This document shows, piece by piece, positions 17,924-28,278 of a DNA stretch of 64,000 nt. This DNA comes from Methanoculleus taiwanensis (GTDB lineage: Archaea; Halobacteriota; Methanomicrobia; Methanomicrobiales; Methanoculleaceae). The position numbers were made by a program, and so were the translations under genes. Position 1 is the first letter of the stretch. Each line of letters starts with the position of its first letter. The DNA is taken from positions 307,889-371,888 of the forward strand of contig NZ_LHQS01000003.1 in NCBI RefSeq assembly GCF_004102725.1, given 5' to 3'. The notes beneath the pieces were generated by a model. That model worked only from the letters and a program-made list of their open reading frames with translations, was not told the DNA's origin and searched no databases.

Positions 17924-19567
17924 CTAACGCTGCACAGCGCCGAGATTTGCCTGCTCGACCGTTCGTGCGTAGCGGGCGAGCACGCCGGAGAGGTTCCGCT
18001 GCCTTGGAGTCCAGGATCTCCTCCTCTCCTCAAGGATTACCGGATCCACGAGCAAATCAAGGCGTTTCTCGTAGAGATCGACCTCGATCGGGTCACCTTC
18101 CCGCACCAGCGCGATCGGGCCGCCGACTTCGGCCTCGGGAGCGACGTGCCCGATGCACGGGCCGCGTGTGCCGCCGGAGAACCGACCGTCGGTGACGAGG
18201 ACGACACGGGTATACCCAAGCCCCATCAGCGCCGATGTCGGGGAGAGCATCTCGGCCATCCCCGGCCCTCCGCGCGGCCCTTCGTAGCGGATGACGAGAA
18301 CGTCCCCTTCGGTGATCTCCCGGCTCAAAATGGCCGCCATCGCTGCCTGCTCACCGTCGAAGACCCGGGCAGGCCCCCGGTGCCGCCACATTGCCTCCGG
18401 AACGGCAGCGCACTTCACGACGGCGCCGTCGGGGGCGAGCGACCCCGCGAGAATCTTGAGCCCGCCGGCAGGGCTGACCGGGCCTGCGACGGTCTTTAAG
18501 ATCTCGCCGTCGGCCTCCTTCGCCTCACGGGCGATGGAAAGGATGCTCTTCCCCGCTACGGTCGGAGAGTCGTCGAGGTACGCACTGAGCTCCCGCAGAA
18601 CCGCAGGGATTCCGCCTACCCGGTGGAGCGCGAGCATCGAGTGCGGCCCTGCGGGCTGCATATGGCAGATATGCGGTGTCTGCTCACTGATGGCGTTGAA
18701 GGTCTCAAGATCGAGAGGCACCTTGGCCTCACCGGCTATCGCCATCAGGTGAAGAACGGTGTTCGTCGACCCGCCGAGTGCCATATCCACCCGCACCGCG
18801 TTCTTCAGGCTCTCGAGCGTAATGATCGAACGCGGTCGGATATCCTCTCTGACGAGTTCGACGACGCGCTCGCCGCTCTCGCGCGCGATCCGGAGTTTAC
18901 CTGCATCCACCGCCGGGGTTGCGGCACACCCAGGGAGGCTCATTCCAACCGCCTCGGTCATGCACGCCATGGTATTTGCGGTATAGAGACCCTGGCAGCT
19001 GCCGCAGCCCGGCATCGCCGCACACTCGAGCTCGCAGAGTTCGTCCTCCCCCATCACGCCGGCGGCGACCTTCCCGACTCCCTCGAAGACATCGATAAGC
19101 GAGAGGTCGCGCCTGTCCTGGTAGCCGGGGAGCATCGGCCCACCGGTGACGACGATCGCCGGGATGTTGCAGCGTGCCGCGGCCATCAGCATCCCCGGGA
19201 CGATCTTGTCGCAGGTGCCGACGCAGACGAGGCCGTCGAACCGGTGCGCCTCGACCATCAGCTCAATCGAGTCGGCAATATTCTCCCGCGACGGGAGGGA
19301 ATAGCGCATCCCCTCATGCCCCATCGCGATGCCGTCGCAGATCCCGATCGTCCCGAACTCAAAGGGAACACCGCCTGCCGCAACGATCCCTTCGTTCACC
19401 TTCGCCGCGACCGACCGGAGGTGTATGTGCCCCGGGACGATCGTATTCCAGGCGTTCGCAACACCGATGAACGGAAGACCCATCTCCTTATCCGTCACCC
19501 CGAGCGACCGGAGCAGCGATCGGTTCGGCGCTCTCTGGTAACCTGTCTTAACAGTCTCACTCCGCAT
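17924..19567 (-). CDS. ilvD: Dihydroxy-acid dehydratase
   Basis: This 547-residue enzyme dehydrates dihydroxy acids in valine, leucine and isoleucine synthesis and carries an Fe-S cluster. Cluster cysteines are visible in [12 protein letters not shown] and [16 protein letters not shown], and the C-terminal half has [12 protein letters not shown] and GRFSGGTRG. The start [19 protein letters not shown] (ATG 19567) matches the family; an ATG at 19573 is two codons earlier, and the longer frame to 19696 adds an unrelated hydrophobic stretch. The length is normal and the gene is apparently monocistronic. Confidence 0.95.
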   Translation of the reverse strand: MRSETVKTGYQRAPNRSLLRSLGVTDKEMGLPFIGVANAWNTIVPGHIHLRSVAAKVNEGIVAAGGVPFEFGTIGICDGIAMGHEGMRYSLPSRENIADSIELMVEAHRFDGLVCVGTCDKIVPGMLMAAARCNIPAIVVTGGPMLPGYQDRRDLSLIDVFEGVGKVAAGVMGEDELCELECAAMPGCGSCQGLYTANTMACMTEAVGMSLPGCAATPAVDAGKLRIARESGERVVELVREDIRPRSIITLESLKNAVRVDMALGGSTNTVLHLMAIAGEAKVPLDLETFNAISEQTPHICHMQPAGPHSMLALHRVGGIPAVLRELSAYLDDSPTVAGKSILSIAREAKEADGEILKTVAGPVSPAGGLKILAGSLAPDGAVVKCAAVPEAMWRHRGPARVFDGEQAAMAAILSREITEGDVLVIRYEGPRGGPGMAEMLSPTSALMGLGYTRVVLVTDGRFSGGTRGPCIGHVAPEAEVGGPIALVREGDPIEVDLYEKRLDLLVDPVILEERRRSWTPRQRNLSGVLARYARTVEQANLGAVQR

Positions 19568-19846
19568 GATCATCGTATCCGTTGGAAGGTACGTGGGACG
19601 TACGCCTGTATAAGATCTCGGTGCACCACACGGGGCAGGATCGTTCCCCAAAAGACACACCGCAACGATGAAGAGCAGCAGGATTGCGTCAGGCAACGAA
19701 TCCCCGAGCGGAAAGAGAGACCATAAAAATACGTCCTGTCGGGGTTATCGGCAGGTCTGCCGCCAGGAACCCTCTTCCCAGCCTCACTGTAACCAGTCTG
19801 GAGAGAGGCCGCAGGGACAAGGGGAGGGGAAAAAGAGCTGGAGGCT

Positions 19847-20590
19847 CTACTCCGCAGGGAGAGAACCGTCGTAGAGGTTGACCACGCCGCCGATGACGAT
19901 GACGGCGGGCGGGCGGACACCTGCCTCCCGGCACTGCCCGACGATCGTCGCGAGCGTTCCGACCGTGACACGCTGGTCGGGGCGCATCCCGCGCTCGATA
20001 ACGGCGACCGGCGTGGCGGGATCTTTCCCGCCCTCAACGAGCGCCGAGGCGATCTCCGGCAGGTTCTTAACGCCCATCAGGATGACGAGCGTCCCCGCGC
20101 TCCGAGCGAGAAGTTCCCAGTTCAGAGCCGATTCGGGCTTTGTCGGATCCTCGTGGCCGGTGAGGATCGTCACCTGCGAGGCGTACTTCCTGTGCGTGAC
20201 CGGGATTCCGACGCACTCCGGCACGGCAATGGCGCTCGTTATCCCCGGGACAATCTCCACCGCTATCCCATGCTCCCGCAGCACCTCGACCTCCTCGCCG
20301 CCGCGCCCGAAGAGGAACGGATCGCCTCCTTTCAGGCGGACGACCGTCTTTCCTTCCCTGACACGGGCGACCATCAGATCCTCGATCTCGTGTTGCTCGA
20401 GGGTGTGGTTGCTGCCGTACTTCCCGCAGTCGATCAGCTCTGCACCGGCAGGGAGCGTTGATAAGATCTCCTCGCCCGGAAGCTGATCGTAGAGCACCAC
20501 GTCGGCCGCATCGATGACTTCGCGCGCCCGCAGGGTCAGAAGCCCGAGACTCCCGGGACCCGACCCGACCAGATATGCCTTTCCGCTCAT
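19847..20590 (-). CDS. cobA: Uroporphyrinogen-III C-methyltransferase
   Basis: This 247-residue SAM-dependent enzyme methylates uroporphyrinogen III twice to precorrin-2, the branch point for siroheme, F430 and cobamides. Visible motifs are VGSGPGSLGLLTLRA near the start and VVRLKGGDPFLFGRGGEE, both typical. The ATG at 20590 overlaps the hemC stop as ATGA. It is the last gene of the tetrapyrrole operon. A uroporphyrinogen-III synthase gene (hemD), which must act before it, is not found in the window. Confidence 0.95.
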   Translation of the reverse strand: MSGKAYLVGSGPGSLGLLTLRAREVIDAADVVLYDQLPGEEILSTLPAGAELIDCGKYGSNHTLEQHEIEDLMVARVREGKTVVRLKGGDPFLFGRGGEEVEVLREHGIAVEIVPGITSAIAVPECVGIPVTHRKYASQVTILTGHEDPTKPESALNWELLARSAGTLVILMGVKNLPEIASALVEGGKDPATPVAVIERGMRPDQRVTVGTLATIVGQCREAGVRPPAVIVIGGVVNLYDGSLPAE

Positions 20591-21471
20591 TGTGCTATCC
20601 CCAGTGTCTCGTATGCGTCCCGGATCAGGTCTTCGGAGAGAGCATGGAGTTCCCGCCCGCATTCCCGCGCATCTTCGAGCGTCCTGATATGCTGCTCGAC
20701 CCGTTCGAAACGCGTCCCGTCGAGCGCGAGTACCTCCGCGATCAGGTCGCCGCCCCGGCAGTAGATCCCCTGCGGGGTGAAGCACCCGCCGCCCACCTCT
20801 TCCATGACCGCACGCTCTATCTCGGCGTCGAATCGTGTCGCGGCGTGATCGAGGAACGAAAGCGTCTCGACAAGTGACGGGTCGTCCCGGCAGACGACGG
20901 CGATCGCTCCCTGGTTCGGTGACGGAACGAACTCGCTGACCGGGAGGCGATTCCCCGCGAGGCGGTACCCGAGCCGCTCGATCCCCGCTTCCGCAAGGAC
21001 GATGGCGTCGTACTGCTTCTCCCGGAGCTTGCGGATCCTTGTATCGACGTTACCGCGGAGCGGATTGACCGTGATCGAGGGATCGAACCGGAGGAGTTGG
21101 GCACGGCGCCGGGTGCTCGACGAACCGACAATCCGGACATCATCGATCGCTCCTTCGTAGGCGAGGAAATCCGCCGGGGAGTCACGCTCCAGTACCGCAC
21201 CGAGCGTGAGCCCTGCAGGGCGGGCGGCAGGGATATCCTTCATGCTGTGGACGGCAAGGTCGATCTCACCCCGGAGAATGGCATCGTCGAGTGCCCTGAC
21301 AAAGACACCCTGCCCGCCGATCTCGTGGAGCGGGACGCCCGTCGTCGTGTCGCCTTCCGTGCTGATAACGAACGTCTCCACCTCGATATCCCGGTCGGCA
21401 AGCATTCTGCAGACCCGTTCGGTCTGCACCAGCGCAAGAGCGCTGCCCCGTGTACCTATTCTGACAGACAT
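20587..21471 (-). CDS. hemC: Hydroxymethylbilane synthase (porphobilinogen deaminase)
   Basis: This 294-residue enzyme polymerises four porphobilinogens. The N-terminus ([13 protein letters not shown]), the Asp/Arg-rich active site ([27 protein letters not shown]) and the dipyrromethane-binding Cys230 (EEVGGGC) are all present, so it should be active. It overlaps hemL upstream by 16 bases and cobA downstream by 4 bases, which implies coupled translation. Confidence 0.96.
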   Translation of the reverse strand: MSVRIGTRGSALALVQTERVCRMLADRDIEVETFVISTEGDTTTGVPLHEIGGQGVFVRALDDAILRGEIDLAVHSMKDIPAARPAGLTLGAVLERDSPADFLAYEGAIDDVRIVGSSSTRRRAQLLRFDPSITVNPLRGNVDTRIRKLREKQYDAIVLAEAGIERLGYRLAGNRLPVSEFVPSPNQGAIAVVCRDDPSLVETLSFLDHAATRFDAEIERAVMEEVGGGCFTPQGIYCRGGDLIAEVLALDGTRFERVEQHIRTLEDARECGRELHALSEDLIRDAYETLGIAQ

Positions 21472-22703
21472 GTTACATACGCCGCAATAATCTGGTCGAC
21501 ATCCTGGTTCGTGTGCACGGCAGAGAGGAAGTTCGTCTCAAACTGGGAGGCGGGGAGGAAGACACCCGCATCGAGCATGCCTTTCCAGAATTTCCCGAAG
21601 GCCGTGGTATCGCACTCCTGCACCTCCCGATAGTCCCGCGGCACTTCCGGGCGGAAGTAGTGCTTGAACATCGAACCGAGTCTGACGAACGAACCCCGGC
21701 CACTCCTCGGGATCGCCTCTTCTATCGCCCGAGCAGCCTCGTCCATCCTCCGGTAGAGGTCGCTGTGTGCGTGAAGATGCCGGATGGTCGCTATCCCCGC
21801 GGCGAGGCTTAGCGGGTTGCCGCTGAAGGTGCCTGCCTGGTAGACCGGCCCTAAAGGCGCGATCATCTCCATGATCTCGCGCCTCCCGCCGAATGCACCG
21901 ATGGGGAGTCCGCCGCCGATGATCTTGCCGAAGGTGGAGAGGTCAGGCTTCACCCCGTAGGCGGCCTGCGCACCCCCGATACCGACCCGGTATCCGGTGA
22001 TCACCTCGTCGAAGATGAGGAGGACGTCATGGGCGGCGGTGATCTCCCTGACCGCCGCAAGATAGCCTTCATCCGGGAGGATGAGCCCGACGTTCCCCAT
22101 GACCGGTTCGAGGATGAACGCGGCGATATCATCGTTCGCGGAGAGCAGGGTCTCGAGCGCCTCAGGGTTGTTGAACGGCACCTGCCGGGTGTGTTCCACA
22201 AGCTCCGGGAGCACGCCCGCCGAGTTCGGGATCCCGAGCGTTGTGGCACCGGAACCCGCTTTCACGAGCACCGCATCGTGCGCTCCGTGGAACCCGCCCT
22301 CGACCTTGACGATATCCTTCTTTCCGGTGTATCCCCGGGCGAGCCGGATGGCGGACATCGTCGCCTCGGAACCCGACGAGACGAACCGGATCATCTCAAG
22401 ACCCGGGTGGTCGCCGACTATCAGCCCGGCAAGCTCGATCTCAAGCGGCGTGGGTGTCCCGTACAGCCACCCGGAGGCGAGCTGCCGCTCTATTGCCTCA
22501 CGGATTCCGGGATGAGCATGTCCAAGGATCAGCGGCCCAAACCCGAGACAGCAGTCGATAAGATCGGTGCCGTCCGCCGTCGTCAATCGCGAACCCGCCG
22601 CACCGGTCGTGTAGAAGGGATAGGGTCTGATGGCGCGCACCGGGCTGCTGACACCCCCCGGCATCAGCATCTTCGCTCGTTCGTAATAATCACTGCTCTT
22701 CAT
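21456..22703 (-). CDS. hemL: Glutamate-1-semialdehyde 2,1-aminomutase
   Basis: This 415-residue PLP enzyme makes 5-aminolevulinate from glutamate semialdehyde. The PLP lysine lies in [17 protein letters not shown], and the N-terminal [11 protein letters not shown] and [10 protein letters not shown] segments are typical. I chose the ATG at 22703 ([10 protein letters not shown]), which overlaps the end of hemB by 14 bases; an upstream ATG would extend 9 residues further into hemB. It works directly with HemA, encoded in the same operon. Confidence 0.96.
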   Translation of the reverse strand: MKSSDYYERAKMLMPGGVSSPVRAIRPYPFYTTGAAGSRLTTADGTDLIDCCLGFGPLILGHAHPGIREAIERQLASGWLYGTPTPLEIELAGLIVGDHPGLEMIRFVSSGSEATMSAIRLARGYTGKKDIVKVEGGFHGAHDAVLVKAGSGATTLGIPNSAGVLPELVEHTRQVPFNNPEALETLLSANDDIAAFILEPVMGNVGLILPDEGYLAAVREITAAHDVLLIFDEVITGYRVGIGGAQAAYGVKPDLSTFGKIIGGGLPIGAFGGRREIMEMIAPLGPVYQAGTFSGNPLSLAAGIATIRHLHAHSDLYRRMDEAARAIEEAIPRSGRGSFVRLGSMFKHYFRPEVPRDYREVQECDTTAFGKFWKGMLDAGVFLPASQFETNFLSAVHTNQDVDQIIAAYVTCLSE

Positions 22704-23673
22704 CAAGCCACCTCGCTGCGTCTTCGGCAAAATAGGTCAGAATGAGATCCGCTCCCGCCCTTTTGATGCAGAGCAGGCTCTCCATCACCACGGCGCGCTC
22801 GTCGATCCAGCCCCGCTCGGCGGCGGCCTTGATCTGGGCGTACTCGCCGCTGACCTGATAGGCGGCGATTGGGAGCCCGAGCTCTGCGAGCGAAGAGAGG
22901 ATATCCAGGTACAGTCCTGCCGGTTTGACCATCAGGATATCCGCACCTTCGTCCGCATCGAGCGCCGACTCCAGATACGCCTCGCGGGCGTTGCCCGGAT
23001 TCATCTGGTAAGTGCTCCGGTCGCCGAAGGAGTACCCGGAGCCTGCCGCATCCCGGAACGGCCCGTAGAGAGCGCTCGAAAACTTCGTAGAGTAGGACAT
23101 GATCAGGACGTCCTGATACCCGGCGCCATCGAGCGCCTCCCGGATCGCCTGCACCATGCCGTCGAGCATGCAGGACGGCGCGACGACATCGGCGCCGCTC
23201 TCTGCCTGGCTGACGGCGATCTTCGCCATCAGGTCGAGCGAAGGATCGTTTAAAAGGTCGGGACCATCGCAGGTTTCACCGACGATACCGCAGTGACCGT
23301 GATCGGTGTACTCGCAGGCGCAGAGGTCGGTGCAGACCACCATATCCGGCACGGTGGTTTTGATCGCCCTGACCGCCCGCTGGACGACGCCGCCTGCGGC
23401 ATACGCCCCGCTCGCCTCGCAATCTTTCTGTCCGGGTATCCCGAAGAGGATCACCGCACGGATGCCGGCATCCCGGAGCCGTCTGACGTACGTCGCAACA
23501 CCGTCGACCGGGTGGCGGTACTGCCCGGGCATCGATCCGATAGGCTGCGGCTCTTCGATCGATTCGTCGACAAAGATCGGAGCAATCAGGTCTTTCTTCG
23601 AGAGCGTTGTCTCCGAGAGCAGAGGCTGAATAGTCCTCCGCCGGAGCCGTCTCATTCGTCGCGTGGGAAACAT
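22690..23673 (-). CDS. hemB: Delta-aminolevulinic acid dehydratase (porphobilinogen synthase)
   Basis: This 327-residue enzyme condenses two aminolevulinates to porphobilinogen. It has the zinc-site cysteine motif ([16 protein letters not shown]), the segment [12 protein letters not shown], and the Schiff-base lysines in [15 protein letters not shown] and [14 protein letters not shown]. The cysteine-rich site indicates a zinc-dependent form. The start overlaps the end of hemA by 22 bases, an unusually long overlap, but the N-terminus ([12 protein letters not shown]) matches the family. Confidence 0.96.
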   Translation of the reverse strand: MFPTRRMRRLRRRTIQPLLSETTLSKKDLIAPIFVDESIEEPQPIGSMPGQYRHPVDGVATYVRRLRDAGIRAVILFGIPGQKDCEASGAYAAGGVVQRAVRAIKTTVPDMVVCTDLCACEYTDHGHCGIVGETCDGPDLLNDPSLDLMAKIAVSQAESGADVVAPSCMLDGMVQAIREALDGAGYQDVLIMSYSTKFSSALYGPFRDAAGSGYSFGDRSTYQMNPGNAREAYLESALDADEGADILMVKPAGLYLDILSSLAELGLPIAAYQVSGEYAQIKAAAERGWIDERAVVMESLLCIKRAGADLILTYFAEDAARWLDEEQ

Positions 23674-24926
23674 AACGGTTCACCTTGAATCATCGCCCGT
23701 ACGAGGGCTTCCGCCGTAGCCAGATCGCCGCATTCAGCGCTCGACCGGATGGCAACGGTCATATCCGAGAGGATTTTTTTAATCACCGACCGGGTCAGGT
23801 CGTCGACGACGGAGGCGACCCGGGGATCGGCCGCCCCGAGGCGGTGCAGCGCACGGTCGCGCTCCCGTAGCCGGATCGACTCCGCCCAGGTATAGAGGAG
23901 GGCGAGCGTCTCGTCCGCTGCCGCCCGCTTCATCTGGCGGACGAACTGATCGAGTTCTTCGTTTATTATCCCCTGAGCCCGTTCCGCCTCCGTTTTGCGG
24001 GAATTTAAGTTTGTATCGCTCACTTCACGGAGATCGTCGATGGTAAAGAGGTGAACGCCGTCTATCGACCGGACATCCTCCTCCACGTCCCGGGGCTGAG
24101 CGATATCGATCAGGATGAGGTGGCGCGGGTGAACGTCGAGCGGCCAGAGCCGCTCCTCCATCACCGCCCGGATCTCACCAGCGTGGATCACTGGGTGCGG
24201 TGCTGCGGTGCAGGAGATGACGACGTCCGAAAGGGCTATGTATCGATAGAGATCATCGAACTTGACCGCTTTGCCGCCGATCTTCCCGGCAAGGATCTCC
24301 GCACGCCGGGGTGTTCTGTTGGTGACGTAGATGGCAGTCAGATCCTTTGCGGCAAGCGCCTGCGCGACGAGCATTCCCATCTCGCCCGTCCCCACGACAA
24401 GGATATGCCGATCTTTCAGGCTCCCGAGGAGCTTCTCCGCCAGCGTCACCGCCGCAGATCCTATGGAGACGGCGCCCCGGTTTATCTCCGTCTGCCTGCG
24501 CACGCGGACACCGACGTGGACGGCCTTCGTCACGCAGAGCTCGATGAGCGTGCTGCAGGCACCGGCAGTCTGCGACAGGGAGAGCGCTTTTTTGAGCTGG
24601 CCGAGGATCTGATCTTCCCCGACGATCATGGAGTCGACACCGGAGGCGAGCTCGAGGAGGTGCCGGGGGACGCTCGCCCCTTCGAGGACGAAGAAACCCT
24701 CCCGCCCCTGTTCCTGCAGGAACTCGGTGAGCGCGGCACCCTCGCCCTGCACCACGACCTCCACCCGGTTGCAGGTCTGCAGGAGCAGGGCACCCTTGAA
24801 ATATGCCCGGGCAAGCCGGAGGAACTCATCCTCGTCGGGAAAACGGAACCGCTCGAGGGTGGCGATATCGGCGGAATGGTGGTTTACGCCCGCAAGCGCG
24901 AGCGGTGAGAAGGTCGATTCAGGCAC
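23652..24926 (-). CDS. hemA: Glutamyl-tRNA reductase
   Basis: This 424-residue enzyme reduces glutamyl-tRNA(Glu) to glutamate semialdehyde, the first committed step. It has the catalytic Cys52 (LLQTCNRVEVV), the substrate segment SMIVGEDQILGQ and the NADPH-binding VGTGEMGMLVAQAL. I place the start at GTG 24926 (MPESTFSPLALAGVNHH), overlapping the precorrin-2 dehydrogenase stop by 8 bases; the longer frame to 24998 adds residues unlike the family. It is the second gene of the operon. Confidence 0.95.
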   Translation of the reverse strand: MPESTFSPLALAGVNHHSADIATLERFRFPDEDEFLRLARAYFKGALLLQTCNRVEVVVQGEGAALTEFLQEQGREGFFVLEGASVPRHLLELASGVDSMIVGEDQILGQLKKALSLSQTAGACSTLIELCVTKAVHVGVRVRRQTEINRGAVSIGSAAVTLAEKLLGSLKDRHILVVGTGEMGMLVAQALAAKDLTAIYVTNRTPRRAEILAGKIGGKAVKFDDLYRYIALSDVVISCTAAPHPVIHAGEIRAVMEERLWPLDVHPRHLILIDIAQPRDVEEDVRSIDGVHLFTIDDLREVSDTNLNSRKTEAERAQGIINEELDQFVRQMKRAAADETLALLYTWAESIRLRERDRALHRLGAADPRVASVVDDLTRSVIKKILSDMTVAIRSSAECGDLATAEALVRAMIQGEPLCFPRDE

Positions 24927-25545
24927 GCAGATACCTCTCCTCTGCAATCCGCCGTGCGTCGGCGTAGTCGGATGCAAGAGCCGTCCAGATCTCCTCATCG
25001 GAGAGGATGCTCCAGAGTGCCGCCGACCGCTTCTCCTGCGACGGCTCGGTCTCCTTCAGCATGGCTCGAAGTTCCCCCTGCAGCTCGATCATACCGTCCA
25101 GTTCTCCATACTCTTCCTCAAGCCTCATCCGTATATACCGCGGCACGGCGGGGCTCATCCCGAACGTGGTTATCGCCATCAGGTAGCGGCGTCCCCGGAT
25201 CACCGACGGGATCAGCACATCTCCCTGCTCCCCTGCCGCATTGTTGAAGTGAACACCCCTTCTCCTGCAGATCCTGCCGATCCGGTCGTTCAGTCCGGCA
25301 TCGGGAGTCGCGGCCACGACGAGGAAGGCATCCCCGACCAGTCGCTCAAGATCGTCGTCCGGCATCCCGGCGAGGTCTGTCCGGCGCCGCCGTACCGCAA
25401 GATCGTCGAAGGCAGGCGCAAAAGAACGGCTGATCACCGTTACATCTGCCTCATGACGAAAGAACGCAGCCTTTCGAGCCCCGACCTCTCCCCCTCCGAA
25501 GATAAGTACCGCCCTGCCCGTAAGATCAAGCATGAGAGGGATCAT
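24919..25545 (-). CDS. Precorrin-2 dehydrogenase / siroheme synthase N-terminal domain protein
   Basis: This 208-residue protein has the NAD-binding Rossmann motif RAVLIFGGGEVGARKAA and NNAAGEQGDVLIPSVI with the family's central domain, like the N-terminal half of CysG and Met8. It would oxidise precorrin-2 to sirohydrochlorin. A possible TATA element (CTTAATC on the minus strand, about 25575) lies about 30 bases before ATG 25545, suggesting a leaderless start. ATG 25533 is an alternative. It is the first gene of a six-gene tetrapyrrole operon with hemA, hemB, hemL, hemC and cobA. Confidence 0.9.
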   Translation of the reverse strand: MIPLMLDLTGRAVLIFGGGEVGARKAAFFRHEADVTVISRSFAPAFDDLAVRRRRTDLAGMPDDDLERLVGDAFLVVAATPDAGLNDRIGRICRRRGVHFNNAAGEQGDVLIPSVIRGRRYLMAITTFGMSPAVPRYIRMRLEEEYGELDGMIELQGELRAMLKETEPSQEKRSAALWSILSDEEIWTALASDYADARRIAEERYLRA

Positions 25546-25694
25546 CTGATGTATATGTGGTGAAACGTCCAGATTAAGGTGTTGGATTTCGGCCTGGGGC
25601 GTGGAAATACCCCCCAGGAGCACTATTCCCAAAGCCCGTCAGCGTGGTTTCAGAACGCTTAACCGGCGGGAGATCCGATCATCTTCCGATTTAT

Positions 25695-26642
25695 ATGGCA
25701 GACGATACCTACGCATTCGACGAACTCGAGGGGACGCTGAACCGCACGAAAAACCTCCTCTGGCCGATAAACTGGGCGATATGGTTCCGCCTCGCAGTTA
25801 TCACCCTCTTTGTCGGCGGGGGTTTCAGTTTCCCGAACGTCTTTCAGTACAACTTCCCCGGAGACGACTACGGAGCACCCATGGCCGGAGGATTTGACGG
25901 TTTCGCACCGCTCTTCTTCGGCGTCATCGCTCTTGTCCTGATCCTCGCACTCTTCTTCATGTTCGTCAGCGCGACGGTTCAGTTCGTCTTCGTCGAGAGC
26001 CTTGCCTCCCGGTCGTTCCGGCTGGCGCCGCTCTTTTCGAAGCACCTCGGGAAAGGTGCGCGGCTCTTCGCCTTTCAGCTGGCACTATCCGTACTCATGC
26101 TGCTCGCCATGGCCGCAATCTTCCTCGTCATCTTCGCTCCCATGGTTCTTGGCGGCGGTTCGATCGGGGTATCGTTCTCGCTCCTTCTGCTGGTCCTCAT
26201 CCCCGCAGCCATACTGGTAGCCCTCATATTCGGCCTGGTCATCCAGCTGACCGTCGACTTTGTCGTCCCCATCATGCTCCACGACGACTGCGGCGTCATC
26301 TCCGGATGGCGGCACCTCTGGCCGGCAGTCTCGTCGCAGGTGCTGCAGACGGTCGTCTACATCGTCGTAAAACTCATCCTCGCAGTTCTCGCAGCGATCG
26401 TCGAGGCGATACTCATCATCCTCGCCTTGATCGTCATCGCCATACCCTTCGCCCTGATCGGGATTGCCCTGATCGCCCTCGGAGTCCAGAATATCGCAAT
26501 CTTCCTGATCCTGCTCATCCCCTACCTCATCATCGCTATCCCCGCAGCGCTCCTCATCCAGGTGCCGTTCGTCACCTTCCTGCGGTACTACTCGCTTCTC
26601 GTCCTCGGAAGACTGGCACCGCGGTACACTCTCCTCGCATAA
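25695..26642 (+). CDS. DUF7544-like integral membrane protein
   Basis: This 315-residue protein starts with an acidic, soluble stretch (MADDTYAFDELEGTLNRTKN) followed by LLWPINWAIWFRLAVITLFVGG. That opening resembles a family common in haloarchaea and methanogens whose members start with an acidic helix, then an LLxPFxxxxWxRLA-type motif. Five or more further membrane segments follow. The function is unknown. The ATG at 25695 gives this family-like N-terminus; the upstream ATG at 25644 does not. It lies alone between the tetrapyrrole operon (divergent) and trkH. Confidence 0.75.
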   Translation: MADDTYAFDELEGTLNRTKNLLWPINWAIWFRLAVITLFVGGGFSFPNVFQYNFPGDDYGAPMAGGFDGFAPLFFGVIALVLILALFFMFVSATVQFVFVESLASRSFRLAPLFSKHLGKGARLFAFQLALSVLMLLAMAAIFLVIFAPMVLGGGSIGVSFSLLLLVLIPAAILVALIFGLVIQLTVDFVVPIMLHDDCGVISGWRHLWPAVSSQVLQTVVYIVVKLILAVLAAIVEAILIILALIVIAIPFALIGIALIALGVQNIAIFLILLIPYLIIAIPAALLIQVPFVTFLRYYSLLVLGRLAPRYTLLA

Positions 26643-26702
26643 CCCTTTTTTCGGGGAGGGAAATCTTCTAAATAATAATCCGCAGTATATCGCCGAAGGA
26701 GC

Positions 26703-28190
26703 ATGCACGAACTGGTCTCCCCGGTGAATTCACGGTCGATCCTGAAATACACGGGCTACCTTCTGCTGATGATCGGCGCTATCATAGCAGTGCCGGTCGC
26801 TGCCGCGCTTATTCTCGGCGAGATTGTCCCGGCAGCGATCTACGCGGCGAGCAGCGGCGTCACCCTGCTTGCCGGCGGCCTTCTGATCCGTCTCCTCCCC
26901 GAGTGCGAGCTTCACCAGAAAGAGGCGATTGTCATCGCCGCTATCGTCTTCCCCTTAAGTTCGATCATCAATGCCGTCCCCCTCGCTCTCGTAAACAACC
27001 TGCCGGCACTCGATGCGCTCTTTGAGAGCGTATCCGGACTGACGACGACCGGCCTCTCCGTCGCACCGGCAGGGGTGAGCGCCCTCTTCCTCTTCACCCG
27101 GTCATGGGCGCAGTGGGTCGGCGGCATCGGTATCGCCGTCCTTGCACTCTCCATTCTCGTAACACCAGGAACAAGCGCGTTCCGGCTCTTTGACGCAAAT
27201 ATCGGCGAGACGCGCCTTCGACCGAACGTCGCCGGGACGGCCAGGGTACTCGGGACGGTCTATGCAGGGATCACCATCCTCACCTTCATACTGCTGCTCC
27301 TCGCAGGCATGCCGATCTTCGATGCAGTCTGTCAAGCATTCACAACGGTATCTACAGGAGGATTCTCAACCAAACCTGAGAGTATCGCCGGGTTTTCGGG
27401 GGGCGGCATCCCCATCATCATCGCGTTCGGGTGCATCATGGGAGCGGCCAACTTCGCCCTCTACCCAAAACTCTTCAGAGCGCCGCGAACTGCTCTCGCG
27501 AGCATCCAGTTGCGCTACTTCATACTCTTCCTCACTCTCGGGACAGTCGGCCTCGCTGTCACCATTCCAGGAGCTGCGCCCGGGATCATCGTCTCGGAGG
27601 CAGCCTTCCAGGCAATCTCGGCACTGACGACAGCGGGCTTCTCGACGATCGATATCGGCGCTCTCCCGGATACATCGAAAGCCGTGCTGACGGCGCTGAT
27701 GTGGATCGGCGGGGGGGTCGGTTCGACGGCGGGCGGGATTAAGATCGTCCGCATTGTGATACTGGTACAACTCGTCCGGATTGTATTCGTCAGATTCTTT
27801 GTACCGCGGGAGACCGTCATCCCGCTGAAGATAAGAGACCATATCGTCGACGAACAGAAGCTCACGTACCTCTTCACCTTCGTCCTGCTCTACTTCGCCG
27901 CCGTCGCTCTCTCAGCGTTCGCCGTTATGCTCCACGGAGTTCCCATGGTCGATGCAGTCTTCGAAGTCTCGAGCGCTCTTGGGACCGTCGGCCTCTCCTC
28001 CGGCATTACCGGGGCGGAGATGGCAGGAACACTGAAAGCCGTCCTGATCGCCGATATGCTGCTCGGAAGAATTGAGATAATCCCTCTTCTCATCTTCCTC
28101 ATGCCCAGCACGTGGCGAAGGAGGCCTGACCGCGCCGCCGGAACAGGCGCCGGGAAGGCGCCTGCAGCCCAAATTCCGATCGTCAGGTAG
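26703..28190 (+). CDS. trkH: TrkH-family potassium uptake membrane protein
   Basis: This 495-residue protein is the ion-conducting subunit of a Trk/Ktr potassium uptake system. Four pore-type segments with selectivity-filter glycines are visible: SVSGLTTTGLSV, TTVSTGGFSTK, ALTTAGFSTID and SSALGTVGLSSG. These match the fourfold M1-P-M2 arrangement, and there are about ten membrane segments in all. AAGGAG precedes the ATG. The regulatory TrkA protein is encoded 0.9 kb downstream after a PrsW gene, and the three genes run in one direction. Confidence 0.93.
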   Translation: MHELVSPVNSRSILKYTGYLLLMIGAIIAVPVAAALILGEIVPAAIYAASSGVTLLAGGLLIRLLPECELHQKEAIVIAAIVFPLSSIINAVPLALVNNLPALDALFESVSGLTTTGLSVAPAGVSALFLFTRSWAQWVGGIGIAVLALSILVTPGTSAFRLFDANIGETRLRPNVAGTARVLGTVYAGITILTFILLLLAGMPIFDAVCQAFTTVSTGGFSTKPESIAGFSGGGIPIIIAFGCIMGAANFALYPKLFRAPRTALASIQLRYFILFLTLGTVGLAVTIPGAAPGIIVSEAAFQAISALTTAGFSTIDIGALPDTSKAVLTALMWIGGGVGSTAGGIKIVRIVILVQLVRIVFVRFFVPRETVIPLKIRDHIVDEQKLTYLFTFVLLYFAAVALSAFAVMLHGVPMVDAVFEVSSALGTVGLSSGITGAEMAGTLKAVLIADMLLGRIEIIPLLIFLMPSTWRRRPDRAAGTGAGKAPAAQIPIVR

Positions 28191-28278
28191 CGGGGCGGGA
28201 GCGCCCGGCGGGCGAATCCTGCCGGGAAAGACTCATCAGCGATCAGGACAGTGACTGGCAGAGAACTCCGGAGCAAAA

